A stretch of 64,000 nucleotides of DNA from Ryuthela nishihirai. Lineage: Eukaryota > Arthropoda > Arachnida > Araneae > Heptathelidae. Made by a program: the position numbers and the translations under genes. The notes under the pieces were generated by a model. It searched no databases and was not told where the DNA came from. It saw only the letters and a list, made by a program, of their open reading frames with translations. Below are positions 1 through 10,027 of the stretch, in pieces. Within the stretch, counting starts at the first letter, position 1. Each line of letters begins with the position of its first letter. Location: contig JAWZYU010000006.1 of assembly GCA_038380435.1 (NCBI GenBank), forward strand, positions 36,892,501 to 36,956,500, written 5' to 3'.

Positions 1-41
1 TTAAATCATTTGGAACAATTTTATTTTTATGCATACATATT

Positions 42-433
42 GGGACGGGGGTGGCTCAGTCGGTAGCGCGCCAGGCTCGTAATCTTAAGTACCCAGATTC
101 GAGTCCCAGCTGGGTCAGCGTTGAGATTTATCTCCGCAAAACTCCCCGCCATGCCCACGGTCAGTAGGGGGCACCGATGGGCTGGGAAAGGCCGCCGTCC
201 GTCGGATGTGACGTTAAGCCGTGGCTCCGTGTGCGGGAGAGACATACCCTGTGCACGTTAAAGAACACGCTGGATGGCCTTGACGGGGGCTACCATCTGT
301 CTCCCAACAGCTGTTGCAGTGGGTCCCCTCCCCCAATTTTCTCTGAGCCTTCGGGGTCCATGTGACCTGGCCATTTAGCCCATGGTGTGCAAAAAAGTGC
401 CGCTCAGAGGTAAAACAACCCAACAACAAAAAA
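42..433 (+). mobile_element. SINE-A copy, full length
   Basis: tRNA-headed SINE: A-box-like TGGCTCAGTCGGTAGCG, B-box GATTCGAGTCC, central body with GGACGTTAAGCCGTGG and GTGCACGTTAAAGAACAC, tail AACAACCCAACAAC. It is flanked by a 13-bp TSD with one mismatch, ATGCATACATATT at 29-41 and ATGCATACCTATT at 434-446. No coding role is inferred. Confidence 0.9.
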
Positions 434-769
434 ATGCATACCTATTAATTTACCATTGATCATTGTTTCTTTGTGTTGGTACCACATTTAAAAAACTCAT
501 TTTTATAGTATACGTTTTTAGCTATACGATTACTTAAATACAAGTATTTTCATTTTTACCATTTTCTCATAATCTTTATACATGCATTCATTTTCAATAC
601 TATAATGATTTGTTTCTAAATATTTTATAAATCTTTTCTTTTGTATTAATTAATCGAAGCAGTTCATCAGTCATTCAAGATTTCTTACCCTTAAATGGTT
701 TCAGTTTTCTTTTAGTACTACATTTTTTATTTAACATTTGAATGAAATATTGCAACTCATCATATAACA
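434..769. other. AT-rich stretch, nothing recognised
   Basis: After the SINE 3' TSD the sequence is AT-rich with short poly-T runs. No coding frame, RNA gene or repeat was recognised before the hAT-like MITE. Confidence 0.5.
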
Positions 770-1100
770 CAATGTTTCCCAAAATGGGCGATACCGCCTC
801 CTGGGAGGCGCTGTAACGATCCAGGGGGTCGGTAGTAGTCTCGGGTGCAATTGAGGGGCGGTGGAATCATAAAGAAGGGAAGATAAGAAAATTTTGAAAA
901 CCCATTCGTACATGTTTCATCTGTTGTTTAACATAGAGTTAAAGTCGTAGTGATAACTTTCTATTTATTTGGAAAATAAAGTAATCTTAATTTTCTCTGT
1001 GTAATGCGAATGTTACTATGGTTGATTTTAATAAATAAATTTATAATTTCAAGCTTCAAGGTGTCTTATTTACAAGATCTTTCTTTACTATGTTGTAGGA

Positions 1101-1572
1101 CATAGATAAATATATATATGAGACAAGACCCACTAGTTCCGCCTGAAGCACCACCAGTATAGAGAAACGTCATATTCACCACTAACTACGGTAAGGGGCA
1201 AGCCCCTTACCGTAGTTAGTGGTGAATCAAAATAGCTATCAAATAGATACAGCTCACCCCCGACTACCTAATGGAATGAATATGTCCCGGACCGGATGGA
1301 ATGAATATGACCGACATAATGCCTATGAAGCTCATCCATTGGTCAAAACCTAAATTTAATATATGTCCCGGACCGCCACAAACAAGGATATAGAATCCAA
1401 GTTACCTCGGCTCCCATGACTGGGACTCTTAGTCTGGCCCCACTGTCAGGGCCCTGTCCAACATGACCGGACCTAGTTAGTCAGCAGGGCCTTCAACTTC
1501 TGAGATGGAGGTCTTAGACTGTCCAACCGTTGCCCAAACCGATCAGAAGAGCCTTCGACCCCAATGGGCCCT
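1101..1572. mobile_element. Nested insertion in hAT-like MITE, unclassified
   Basis: Compared with the related copy at 54833-55252, this stretch is extra. Related words, TGTAGGACATAG before and TGTAGAACGTAG after, flank it, so a target duplication is possible. It carries a long palindrome at its left and two GTCCCGGACCG motifs. No protein domain is visible. Confidence 0.5.
1174..1227. repeat. 54-bp near-perfect palindrome
   Basis: Two 26-bp arms are exact reverse complements around an AA spacer (1200-1201). The left arm starts ATTCACCACTAAC and ends AAGGGGC. It could extrude as a cruciform or fold as a hairpin. Confidence 0.9.
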
Positions 1573-1731
1573 GTAGAACGTAGGTGGAAATATAGATACA
1601 TAAAAGAACGCAAATTTGTCACTGCATCTTTCTGTTTGTTCGCTTAAAGAAGATAGATTTCCAGGGCGGCGCTGAGTAATTTTTTTTTTCTGAAAAGGGG
1701 GCGGTAGGGCAGATAAGTTTGGGAACCTCTG

Positions 1732-2034
1732 ATATAATATGTTAACATCATTGGTCTCGAGAACAATAGAACTCCATTTATGTTGATTTGCAAGTTTTTC
1801 CCATCTTTCTGTAATTCAAATCGAGCTTTGTTTTTTTTTTTGAAACTGAATATTCTTTTTTCAAAGCTATTTTACATACTATTGATAAAAGATCAGTAAA
1901 TGTGGAGTTAAGAAGTTCTACTTCAGTACTTGAAACTAAAAAATAGCGCATAAATTAGTGATTTAACCATGAGTTTCAGTCTTTAGAGAATATTGTCATT
2001 TCATTAATGACGGAAATAAATCCAAACTCAGACA
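1732..2034. other. AT-rich stretch, nothing recognised
   Basis: AT-rich sequence between the MITE and the next SINE, with no supported gene or repeat. Confidence 0.5.
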
Positions 2035-2045
2035 TCATATTTAAG

Positions 2046-2433
2046 TTGGGTTGCCTCTGAGCGACACTTTTTTGCCTCTGGGCAGCGCATTTTTTTAACA
2101 CAATGGGCAGGTCACAAGGAACCCGAAGGCTCAGAGAAGGTTGGGGGAGGGGACTCACTGGACAGCTGTTAGGAGACAGATGATAGACTCCCGCAAAGGC
2201 CATCCAGTGTGTTCTTTAACGTGCACAGGGTATGACACTCCCGCACACAGTCCCACGGCTTAACGTCCTATACGATGGGCGGTGGACTTTCCAAGCCCAT
2301 CGGTGTTCCCTACTGGCAGAGCAGGGCGGGAAGTTTTACGGAGATAAATTTCAACGGTGACCAAGATGGGACTCGAACCTGGGAACTGCAGATTACGAGC
2401 CTGGCGCGCTACCGACTGAGCCACCCCCGTCCC
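2046..2433 (-). mobile_element. SINE-A copy, full length
   Basis: Reverse-oriented copy running from the tail (TTGGGTTG) to the head (GAGCCACCCCCGTCCC). An 11-bp perfect TSD, TCATATTTAAG, lies at 2035-2045 and 2434-2444. Confidence 0.9.
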
Positions 2434-2727
2434 TCATATTTAAGTTAATCATTGAGCGATCATTTGAGACAGATGTATTACTTAAAGTATCTATATTGAA
2501 ATCTTTTACTATATAAACATTTTTAGCTTTTATGCCCTGTATAACATGTCTAAATTCTTCCATGAATTCAATAATTGTAAAATAATGTGATCTATAAACT
2601 ACTATAACATAGTTGTCGTTTAATTCATCATAAATAAATAAAATCTGAGCTGTTTTCGTATATGATAAATAGAAGCAAAATTATTTATTGCATTCTTTAC
2701 ATAAGCAATAACACCTCCAGACTTAGT

Positions 2728-3027
2728 GGCGGGGGTGGCTCAGTCGGTAGCGTGCCAGGCTCGTAATCTGCAGTTCCCAGGTTCGAGTTCCAGCTGGGTC
2801 AGCTTTGAGATTTATCTCCGCATAATTCCCCGCCCTGCCCACTGTCAGTGACCTTGGATAGGCCATCGTCCGTCTTATGGGACGTTAAGTCGTGGCTTCG
2901 TGTGTGGGAGAGCTCCATTCCCTTACACATTAAAGAACACGTTGGATAGCCTTGACTGGAGGATACCATCTTTCTCCTAACAGCAATCCAGTGGGTGTCC
3001 TTCCCCCAAATTCCTCTGAGTCCTCGG
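2728..3027 (+). mobile_element. SINE-A copy, 3'-truncated, fused to a second copy
   Basis: Complete head and central body, but the copy stops at the conserved CTCTGAG...TCGG segment where the next head begins. The last ~85 bp of the consensus is missing. Either a tail-cutting insertion or a SINE dimer made by recombination explains this. Confidence 0.8.
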
Positions 3028-3408
3028 GGAGGGGGGCTCAGTCGGTAGCGCGCCAGGCTCGTAATCTGTAGTTCCCAGGTTCGAGTCTCAGCTAGGTCAG
3101 CGTTGAGATTTATCTCCGCAAAATTCCCCGCCCTGCCCACGGTCAGTAAGGGACATCGATGGGATTGGAAAGGCCGCCATCCGTCGGATGGGACGTTTAG
3201 CCGTGACCCGTGTGCGGTAGAGCAATACCTTGTGCACGTTAAAGAACACGCTGGATGGCCTTGACGGAAGCTACCATCTGTCTTACAACAGCTGTTCCAG
3301 TGGGTCTCCTCCCCCAACCTTCTCTGAGCCATCGGGGTCCATGTGACCTGGCCATTTAGCCCATGGTGTGCAATAAAAGTGACCCTCAGAGGTAAAACTA
3401 TCCAATCT
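3028..3408 (+). mobile_element. SINE-A copy, second half of tandem dimer
   Basis: Starts GGAGGGGGGCTCAGTCGG directly after the truncated first copy and runs to a tail AAAACTATCCAATC. The long minus-strand frame across the pair is a by-product of two joined SINEs. Confidence 0.85.
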
Positions 3409-3492
3409 GACTCCTCCAATGATTGATTACGATTTTGACTCCTCCAATGATTGATTACGATTTTGACTCCTCTAATGATTGATTAGGATTTT
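3409..3492. repeat. 28-bp tandem repeat, three copies
   Basis: Three consecutive 28-bp units each start GACTCCTC and end GATTTT. The first two are identical and the third has two substitutions. The array abuts the SINE-A tail. Confidence 0.9.
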
Positions 3493-3620
3493 GGCTTCGT
3501 GAACAATAACAATTCTCTATTTTTGTTTCAATTAACCACATAACAGTTATCTCTCCTAATATCTTCCTCCTGTTAGTCTCCCTATACCATCTACACCTAT
3601 GAGCTTCGAGAAATATTCAT

Positions 3621-3732
3621 TCGTCAGATGGGACGTTAAACCCTGATCCCGTGTGCAAGTGAATCATATTCCGTGTACATTAAACAACATGATGGATGGT
3701 CTTGATGGGAGTCTTCTAACAGCTGTCCAGTT
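3621..3732 (+). mobile_element. SINE-A central-body fragment
   Basis: Degenerate internal fragment with TCGTCAGATGGGACGTTAAA and a decayed GTACATTAAACAACATG...GATGG segment. Head and tail are absent. Confidence 0.7.
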
Positions 3733-3990
3733 TCATCTTTAGATTGGGCAGCTAAAAAAATGGGACGTCCTAAAGGGGGGACAATCATATTTTTATATTG
3801 TCTCCCCTTTCGGCGTCTTTTCCACCTTTTTTTAGCCCTCTAATCTTATCTTTAGACTGCCCCCCCCCCCCCCCACTTTCGGACGTCCTTTTTTTCAGCT
3901 GTCCAATCTTATTTTTAGAATGTTTCCCCTTTCTGCCGTGTCCCAACCCTGTATTTTTTTAACTCTCCAGTCTTATCTTTAGAGTGTCTC
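3733..3990. repeat. Diverged ~70-80-bp tandem repeat, 3-4 units
   Basis: The phrase (C)CAATCTTA(T)CTTTAGA recurs, followed by TGTCTCCCCTTTC and TTTTTTAGC. Units are diverged and include a C14 run near 3860. Confidence 0.65.
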
Positions 3991-4577
3991 CACTTTAGTT
4001 TTTTTAAACTTTTATAAAAATAGTTTATCACTTAGCTAATCTGTAGTGTACCTTATTTGCATGCACGTAACATGACCAAACCAACGCAGTCTCTCTCTGC
4101 ACAATATGCTGCTCAAAACAGGTTGCTGACTACTTTTTCTAACCTCATCATTACTTACAAAGTCAAACTACCTAATGCCCAAGGCACTCTACAAACATCT
4201 AGAATCAAAGGCATCAAATTTTAATGTTATCCTATTTACAAACGGTTTCAAGTTTCATTATTATAACAAACTTTAGAAAGCGCTAAAATATTTTAGACCC
4301 CAAATTTAATCTTCAATCACATAAAACTATTTTTCTACAATATCTGCATATTTTTATATGTTTCAATAGCAATTTCTATCCTCCTGTTTATCTCGTATAT
4401 GTCTCCGGTATCAGTCATATTTTCCCGTTATAACTAAAATGATAAATTTGTTCCACAGCCATTCAAAAATATCTTAGCATCATCACCACTGCCAATTTTC
4501 ATCACTTTAGTTATCAAAACCTATCCTATTACAAGTCTCATCACGCACAACACTTCTACCACCACTATCTCTAGGGC
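3991..4577. other. Unique AT-rich sequence, nothing recognised
   Basis: No coding frame, RNA or repeat family could be supported here. Confidence 0.5.
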
Positions 4578-4838
4578 CAAGGGCCGCGTCCGTCGTCAAA
4601 ACACCTCACCCCTGCCCTCGGTTAATAGGGGAAACCTAGGGACTTGAAAAGGACGCCGTCCATCGGATGGGACGTTAAGCCACGACACCGTGTGGGAGAA
4701 ATTTTCCCTCTGCTCCTTAAGGAAAACACGGAATGGCCATGACGGAAGACTCCTAATAACTATCCAGTGAATCTACTGACCTCAACTTTCTCTCAGCCTT
4801 CGGGTCCTTGTGACCTGGTCATTTATTCCATTGTGTGC
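4578..4838 (+). mobile_element. SINE-A copy, old, head missing
   Basis: Degenerate body with CCATCGGATGGGACGTTAAG and GTGACCTGGTCATTTA, lacking the tRNA head. It is followed at once by another headless copy. Confidence 0.75.
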
Positions 4839-5108
4839 CCTGCCAACGGTCAGTAGGGGACACTGTTGAGCTTGGAAAGGACGCCGTCCGTCGGATGTGA
4901 CGTTAAGACATGACCCCATGTGCGGGAGAGCCATACCCTGTGCACATTAAAGAACACGCTGGATGGCCTTGACGCGAGGCTACCATCTGTCTCCTAACAG
5001 CTGTTCCAGTGGGTCCCCTCCCCCAACCTTCTCTGAGCCTTCGGGTCCACATGACCTGGCCATTTAGCCCACGGTGTGGAAAAAAAGTGCCGCTCAGAGG
5101 TAAAACAA
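4839..5108 (+). mobile_element. SINE-A copy, head missing
   Basis: Starts in the body at CCTGCCAACGGTCAGTAGG and runs to the tail GAGGTAAAACAACA. Headless start suggests 5' truncation during reverse transcription. Confidence 0.8.
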
Positions 5109-5157
5109 CAGAACCCATTGTGTACGAAAAAGTGCACCTCAGAACTAAAGCAACACA
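5109..5157 (+). mobile_element. SINE-A tail fragment
   Basis: A short extra tail unit (CCCATTGTGTACGAAAAAGTG...CTCAGA...AAAGCAACACAA) lies directly after the previous tail, giving a 3' partial duplication. Confidence 0.65.
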
Positions 5158-5339
5158 AGCATTATCTCTCAAATGGCGAAGAAAGCCAAATAATTTTTTC
5201 ACTAACTGATTACAATGAGACAAAAATCTCCATTTATCTTACGAGATCTGCAACTTCAGAACAACAGCAATATTTCTCAAGCTTGACTGGGTAAATAATC
5301 CATATTACGGTCTCCTCTATTAGAAGTCATTGATCTTAT

Positions 5340-5640
5340 CTACAGCAATAAGAGAAGATATCTGCACATCTGCGGCAACCATAACTTACTGGGAAATCGT
5401 AGTAGACGCTTCAAAACCCCACAGAGTGTTTCTTCTTGTTGTCTGAGTTGCAGCACCGAATTTGAAGTCGAAATTCCAGAAGGGAAGATTTCTAGAAGAA
5501 AAATTATTTGCCATGCTATTCCTACGGGAAACAAAAGTCGCTGTCAAATATCCTGTTGCCATTTACTGCTCACTAACTCTGAATACAAGAGTCGTAACAA
5601 CATGCAAATCTGCGGTCGTTGCCAGATCCCCTACATTCCC
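5340..5640 (+). repeat. Unclassified interspersed repeat U1, copy 1
   Basis: It shares an extended diverged segment with the complement of 19505-19735, including TTTGCCATGCTATTCCTA and TTGCCATTTACTGCT. A short piece recurs inside a SINE composite at 22626-22678. I recognise no protein domain and see no terminal repeats or TSD. Confidence 0.6.
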
Positions 5641-5925
5641 AAAGGGATTATTATATTAATGCGTCCCACTGCAGTTAAAAACCTGATTTTTTTAAAACCA
5701 AAACTAGGTCAGACAAGGTGAATCCGCATACGAAATTTGGGATCATGCGGTGGAGTGTATGGGAAATCACGAGGTGCCAAAATCTGTCAAAATGGAAATA
5801 AAAATCTCAATAGTTTGCGTAGAAACAAACCCAAGGGCTGTGAGAGCGCACGCTAATGGCAGCCTGAGCAAACGCTGGCCAATTCTTAGGGTTGAATCTG
5901 TACCAAAGGGTCAGTGGAGTCGGGG

Positions 5926-6224
5926 TCGTACCCAGGGGACGTGGGGGGGGGGGGGGGGACCAGAGGTTCCCATCGAAAATCTGGTCGTCTTATACGAAAT
6001 CTCAACCTTGTCTACCTGCTTTGAAATGGAAAACAGTTGTCTGTAAAATTATGTTTTAGCTCCATTGTGTTTGTCCGACACTAAAAATAGATTTCAAGAA
6101 CAACTATAAATTTTATTCCATACAGAATATCGTTTCAAGTTTCAATGTCAGGTGGAGTATTTTAGTAATTGAAAAACCCTTCTCAGGTCTTATTCTCAGA
6201 TCCACACACCATGTAACTAAATTC
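5926..6224 (+). repeat. Repeat family R3, unique part, copy 1
   Basis: Matches 41385-41640 in the same orientation, including a G-rich start (17 G's here), CTTGTCTACCTGCTTTGAAATG and TATTTTAGTAATTGA. The 25-bp minisatellite follows directly. The left end GTACCCAGGGGACG resembles GGGGCGTA-type DNA-transposon ends, but no TSD was found. Confidence 0.6.
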
Positions 6225-6890
6225 TAGTACCTTCCCGTATATTAAATTCTCTGACAGTCCTGAACCTCTTCCCTCAGAAACTACATTCTCTAAACTTCCC
6301 AGAAACTAAATTATCTAATCCTCCCAGAAACTAGATTCTCTAAACCTCCCAGAAACTAAATTATTTAACCCTCCCAGAAACTAGATTCTCTAAACCTCCC
6401 ACAAACTAAATTCTCTAATCCTCCCATAAACTAGATTCTCTACCCCTCCCAGAAATTAAATTATCTAACCCTCCCACAAACTAAATACCCTTCCCAGAAA
6501 CTAGATTTTCTAACCCTCCCAGAAACTAGATTCTCTAACCCTCCCAGAAACTAGATTATCTAACCCTCCCAGAAGCTAGATTTTCTAACCCTCCCAGAAA
6601 CTAGATTCTCTAACCCTCCCAGAAACTAGATTCTCTAACCCTCCCAGAAACTAGATTATCTAACCCTCCCAGAAGCTAGATTCTCTAACCCTCCCACAAA
6701 CTAAATTCTCTAACCCTCCCAAAAACCAGATTCTCTAACCTTCCCAGAAACTAGATTCTCAAATCATCCTTGAAACTAAATTTTCTAACTCTCCCAAAAA
6801 CAAAATTCTCTAACCCTCCCACAAACTAGATTCTCTAACACCCCAGAAACAAGATTCTCTACCCCCCAAACTAAATCTCGACCCCCTCCC
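6225..6890. repeat. 25-bp minisatellite, about 26 units
   Basis: Period 25 bp with core CTCTAACCCTCCCAGAAACTAGATT. Common variants are CACAAACTAAATT and TTATCTAA. Conserved in the middle, decayed at both edges. The parallel copy at 42046-42180 keeps only vestiges of the unit, so the array expanded mainly here. Confidence 0.9.
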
Positions 6891-7772
6891 CCTCCGCGAA
6901 CCCGCTCAAAAAAAAGCAACTAAATTCAGGGTACTTGCCTAGGTGGGGCAATTCAAAATGAAATTTAGTGCAGTGAAAGTAAGAATATACAGATTAAAAA
7001 TAAAACCGTGCAGCAGTGCCAGATGTTGTTCATCTAGTCATTCAATAAATTGCACCAATACCTTTCTCTATCTGTTTCTTCTGCTCCCTTTATACCACGA
7101 TGATTTTTGTTTCAGACCTGCAGACTCACGTTATTGACCTCGTAAAAAGCACCTTTCATCAGCAAATATCGCAAGACCTAAGATACCAAAGGTAAGTATT
7201 GATTCTGCTTAAAACATCTGTCAGGAATATCAGTTGCCTTAGTGCAAGCTGGCTTCTCAAGTGCTAGCTGGACCGAAAAAAAACTCTCTACAGAATTCTG
7301 TGTCATCATTTTAACCATTACACTTGCATTATTAGTTACCGAGAACAGTTACACTAAAATGGATAACTAAGTTGTAAGAAACAAAAGATCGAATATTTTT
7401 ACTTTGTCGTCTGTTCGTTTTGAGACATTAAACTTTAAACTTAGTGAAAAATTTAAAATTATTTTTGGATTAGGCACATATTGATGAACTACGCTGATTT
7501 CCATAAATTGAGTAAAAACCCTATGTTAATGGGAAGCTAACGTCGAAGTTCTAACTTCTAAAATAAGTTTTTTTGTTTTTGAAAAATATGATAGTAGATA
7601 AAGATTTCAATCAAATACATCAATATTTCGAACAATATTCATTCAGTATTTAATGACTTATAGAAGTTTAACGGGTCTGAAACTTTCTAAAATGTATAGT
7701 AGATGGCTCTCCCCACGTCGCAAGCTTTCATTTGGCATAAATATCATTACACTCGATCTCCTCCCCCTCGGA
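6891..7772. other. Mostly unrecognised sequence with one dispersed motif
   Basis: No gene is supported. A segment at 7520-7572 (ATGTTAATGGGAAGCTAACGTCGAAG...) recurs in inverse orientation at 10363-10421 and, shortened, at 49968-50000, so it is a dispersed repeat of unknown class. Confidence 0.5.
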
Positions 7773-8152
7773 GGGCGGGGGGGGGGGTCTCAGTCGGTGG
7801 TGCGCCAGACGCGTAATCTGTAGTTCCCAGGTTCGAGTCCAAGCTGGGTCAGCGTTGAAATTTATATCAGCAAAACTCTCCGCTCTGCCCACGGTCAGTA
7901 GGGGACACTGAGGGGCTTGGATAGGTCGCCATCCGTCTTATTGGACGTCAAGCCGTGGCCCCGTGTGAGGGAGAGCCACACCCTGTGCACGCTAAAGAAC
8001 ACCCTGGATGGCCTTGATGGGAGACTACCATGTCTGCTAACAGATGACAGAGAGTCCCCTTCCCCCAATTTTCTCCGAGCCCTAGGGGGTCCTTGTGACC
8101 TGGTCATTTAACCCATTGTGTGCAAAAAAATTCCGCTCAGAGGTAAAACAGC
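7773..8152 (+). mobile_element. SINE-A copy, full length, diverged
   Basis: G-run head GGGCGGGGGGGGGGG, TCTCAGTCGGTGGTGCGCC, B-box GGTTCGAGTCC, and a complete body and tail ending AAAACAGCC. Divergence suggests an older insertion. Confidence 0.85.
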
Positions 8153-8568
8153 CTAATACCTCCGGTTAAAATTTTCTCCCTCTCTTTTAGGGCGGAAATG
8201 AAATGGACACAGTTCGAGGTTCCCATTATCCTCCCCACGTCAGAAGTTTCTAAACCAAAAACCGGAATTTCCTCGCCCAGATAATCGAACGTTTCAAATC
8301 TCTTCATATCCACCAGAGTTTCTCGAATTGAATTTGCCAGGCATGTATGACTTTATAGCAAAAGAAAATTAACTATCGTCTGAGATGCATAAAAAATGTA
8401 AAGGTACAAAAATATTATTATTATTAAACAAAATTATTTATTAACATAATATTTAAAACATTTTTTAAATATTTGTATATACTTTTATTAACCTTTGCAT
8501 ATTTTTGAAACTCCGATGCGAATTTGGTTTCTGAATCTCGTGTTTTGCTCATGCTTAATTACAACGAC
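8153..8568. other. Nothing recognised
   Basis: AT-rich sequence with short runs of TTATTATTATT and poly-A/T. No feature is supported. Confidence 0.5.
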
Positions 8569-8580
8569 TCCAATATCCAC

Positions 8581-8958
8581 GGGGCGGGGGTGGCTCAGTA
8601 GGTAGCGCGCCAGGCTCGTAATGTGTAGTTCCCAGGTTCGAGTTCCAGCTGGGTCAGCGTTATCTCCGCAAAAATTCCCCGCCCTGCCCACGGTTAGTAG
8701 GGGACACCGATGGGCTTGGAAAGGCCGCCGTCCGTCGGATGGGACGTTAAACCGTGGCCCCGTGTGCGGGAGAGCCATACCCTGTGCACGTTAAAGAACA
8801 CGCTGGATGGTCTTGACGGGAGGCTACCATCTGTCTACCAACAGCTGTTCCAGTGGGTCCCCTCCCCCAATCTTCTCTGAGCCTTCGGGGTCCATGTGAC
8901 CTGGCCATTTAGCCCATGGTGTGCAAACAAGTGCCGCTCAGAGGTAAAACAACCCAAA
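8581..8958 (+). mobile_element. SINE-A copy, full length
   Basis: Starts GGGGCGGGGGTGGCTCAG; A- and B-box present. A 12-bp perfect TSD, TCCAATATCCAC, lies at 8569-8580 and 8959-8970, so it is an independent insertion. Confidence 0.92.
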
Positions 8959-8970
8959 TCCAATATCCAC

Positions 8971-9316
8971 AGACGGCCGCAATCTTGTCCCAGCAAACTG
9001 AACAATGAGTTTATCACGCGAAATCAGAAAGAAATCAGTTTGATGCATTCATTATTTCAAATTTACTGGTGGCAACAGCTATTTTGAACAGCTTTCCAAC
9101 AGTTAATATTTAATCACGGGAAATCAGATATTAGTTTAGTTTCATGTATTCCTTTTTTTCAAATTTATTAGTGGCAACAGTTATTTTGAATAACTTCAAA
9201 CCTTTAAGTCTATGGGATTTTTGGAAATTCAAACCCAGGGGGGGTTAGCAAATAGCCTATATTCTAACCCCTGGGGAAGGGAACGTTCATACAAAGTTTG
9301 AAGCCTCTAGCTGTTC
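8971..9316. other. Nothing recognised
   Basis: Short duplicated phrases (GTGGCAACAG.TATTTTGAA at 9070 and 9171; AATCACG.GAAATCAGA) suggest an old tandem duplication of about 100 bp. No gene is visible. Confidence 0.45.
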
Positions 9317-9610
9317 TGGGAGGGGGCTCAGTCGGTAGCGCGCCAGGCTCGTAATCTGTAGTTCCAAGGTTCGGGTCCCAGCTGGGTCAGCGTTGAGATT
9401 TATCTCCGCAAAATTACCCGCCTTGCCCACGGTCAGTAGGGGACACCGATGGGCATGGAAAGGCCGTCGTCCGTCGGATTGGACGTTAAGCCGTGGTCCC
9501 GTGTGCGGGAGAGCCATACCCTGGGCACGTTAAAGAATACGCTAGATGGCCTTGACGGGAGGCTACCATCTGTCTCCCAACAGCTGTTCCAGTGGGTCCC
9601 CTACCCCAAT
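9317..9610 (+). mobile_element. SINE-A copy, 3'-truncated at a composite junction
   Basis: Head and body are present to CCCCTACCCCAAT, where a 24-nt inverted SINE-head piece follows. The remaining tail is missing. Confidence 0.8.
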
Positions 9611-10027
9611 CGAACCTTGGAACTACAGATTACGGGGCGGGGGTGGCTCAGTCGGTAGTGCGCCAAGCTCGTAATCTGCAGTTCCCAGGTTCGAGTCCCA
9701 GCTGGGTCAGCGTTGAGATTTATCTCCGCAAATTCCCTGCCCTGCCCACTGTCAGTAGGGGGTCAGAGGGGACACCGATGAGCTTGGAAAATCCGTCGTC
9801 CATCGGATGGGACGTTAAGCCGTGTTCCCGTGTGCGGGAGAGCCATATCCTGTGCACATTAAAGAACACGCTGGATGGCCTTGATGGGAGGCTACCATCT
9901 GCCTCTCAACAGTTTTTCCAGTGGATCCCCTCCCCCAACCTTCTCTGAGCCTTCGGGGTCCTTGTGACCTTGCGATTTAGCAAATTGTGTGCAAAAAAAG
10001 TGCCGCTCAGTGGTAAAACAACCCAAC
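9611..10027 (+). mobile_element. SINE-A variant-subfamily copy with inverted 5' extension
   Basis: Begins with 24 nt (9611-9634) that are the reverse complement of a SINE-A head, then a normal head GGGCGGGGGTGGCTCAG. It shares private changes with 36955-37350: GGTAGTGCGCC, an inserted GGGTCAGAGG after GTCAGTAGG, and AAAATCCGTCGTCC. The same inverted-to-direct junction occurs at both loci. Confidence 0.85.

Larger units (their letters stand above)
770..1731. mobile_element. hAT-like non-autonomous element (MITE) with internal insertion
   Basis: The left end begins CAATGTTTCCCAAAAT and the right end, reversed, begins CAGAGGTTCCCAAACTT, typical of hAT termini. Flanking 8-bp repeats ATATAACA (762-769) and ATATAATA (1732-1739) differ at one base and fit a hAT TSD. 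The right part matches 54833-55252. No transposase frame is present. About 470 bp at 1101-1572 is absent from the second copy and is probably a nested insertion. Confidence 0.75.

Noticed and set aside
42..120. SINE-A heads as functional tRNA genes
   Set aside because: Heads are fused to a conserved 300-bp body with target duplications, and the acceptor stem does not pair well. They are retroposed tRNA-derived units.
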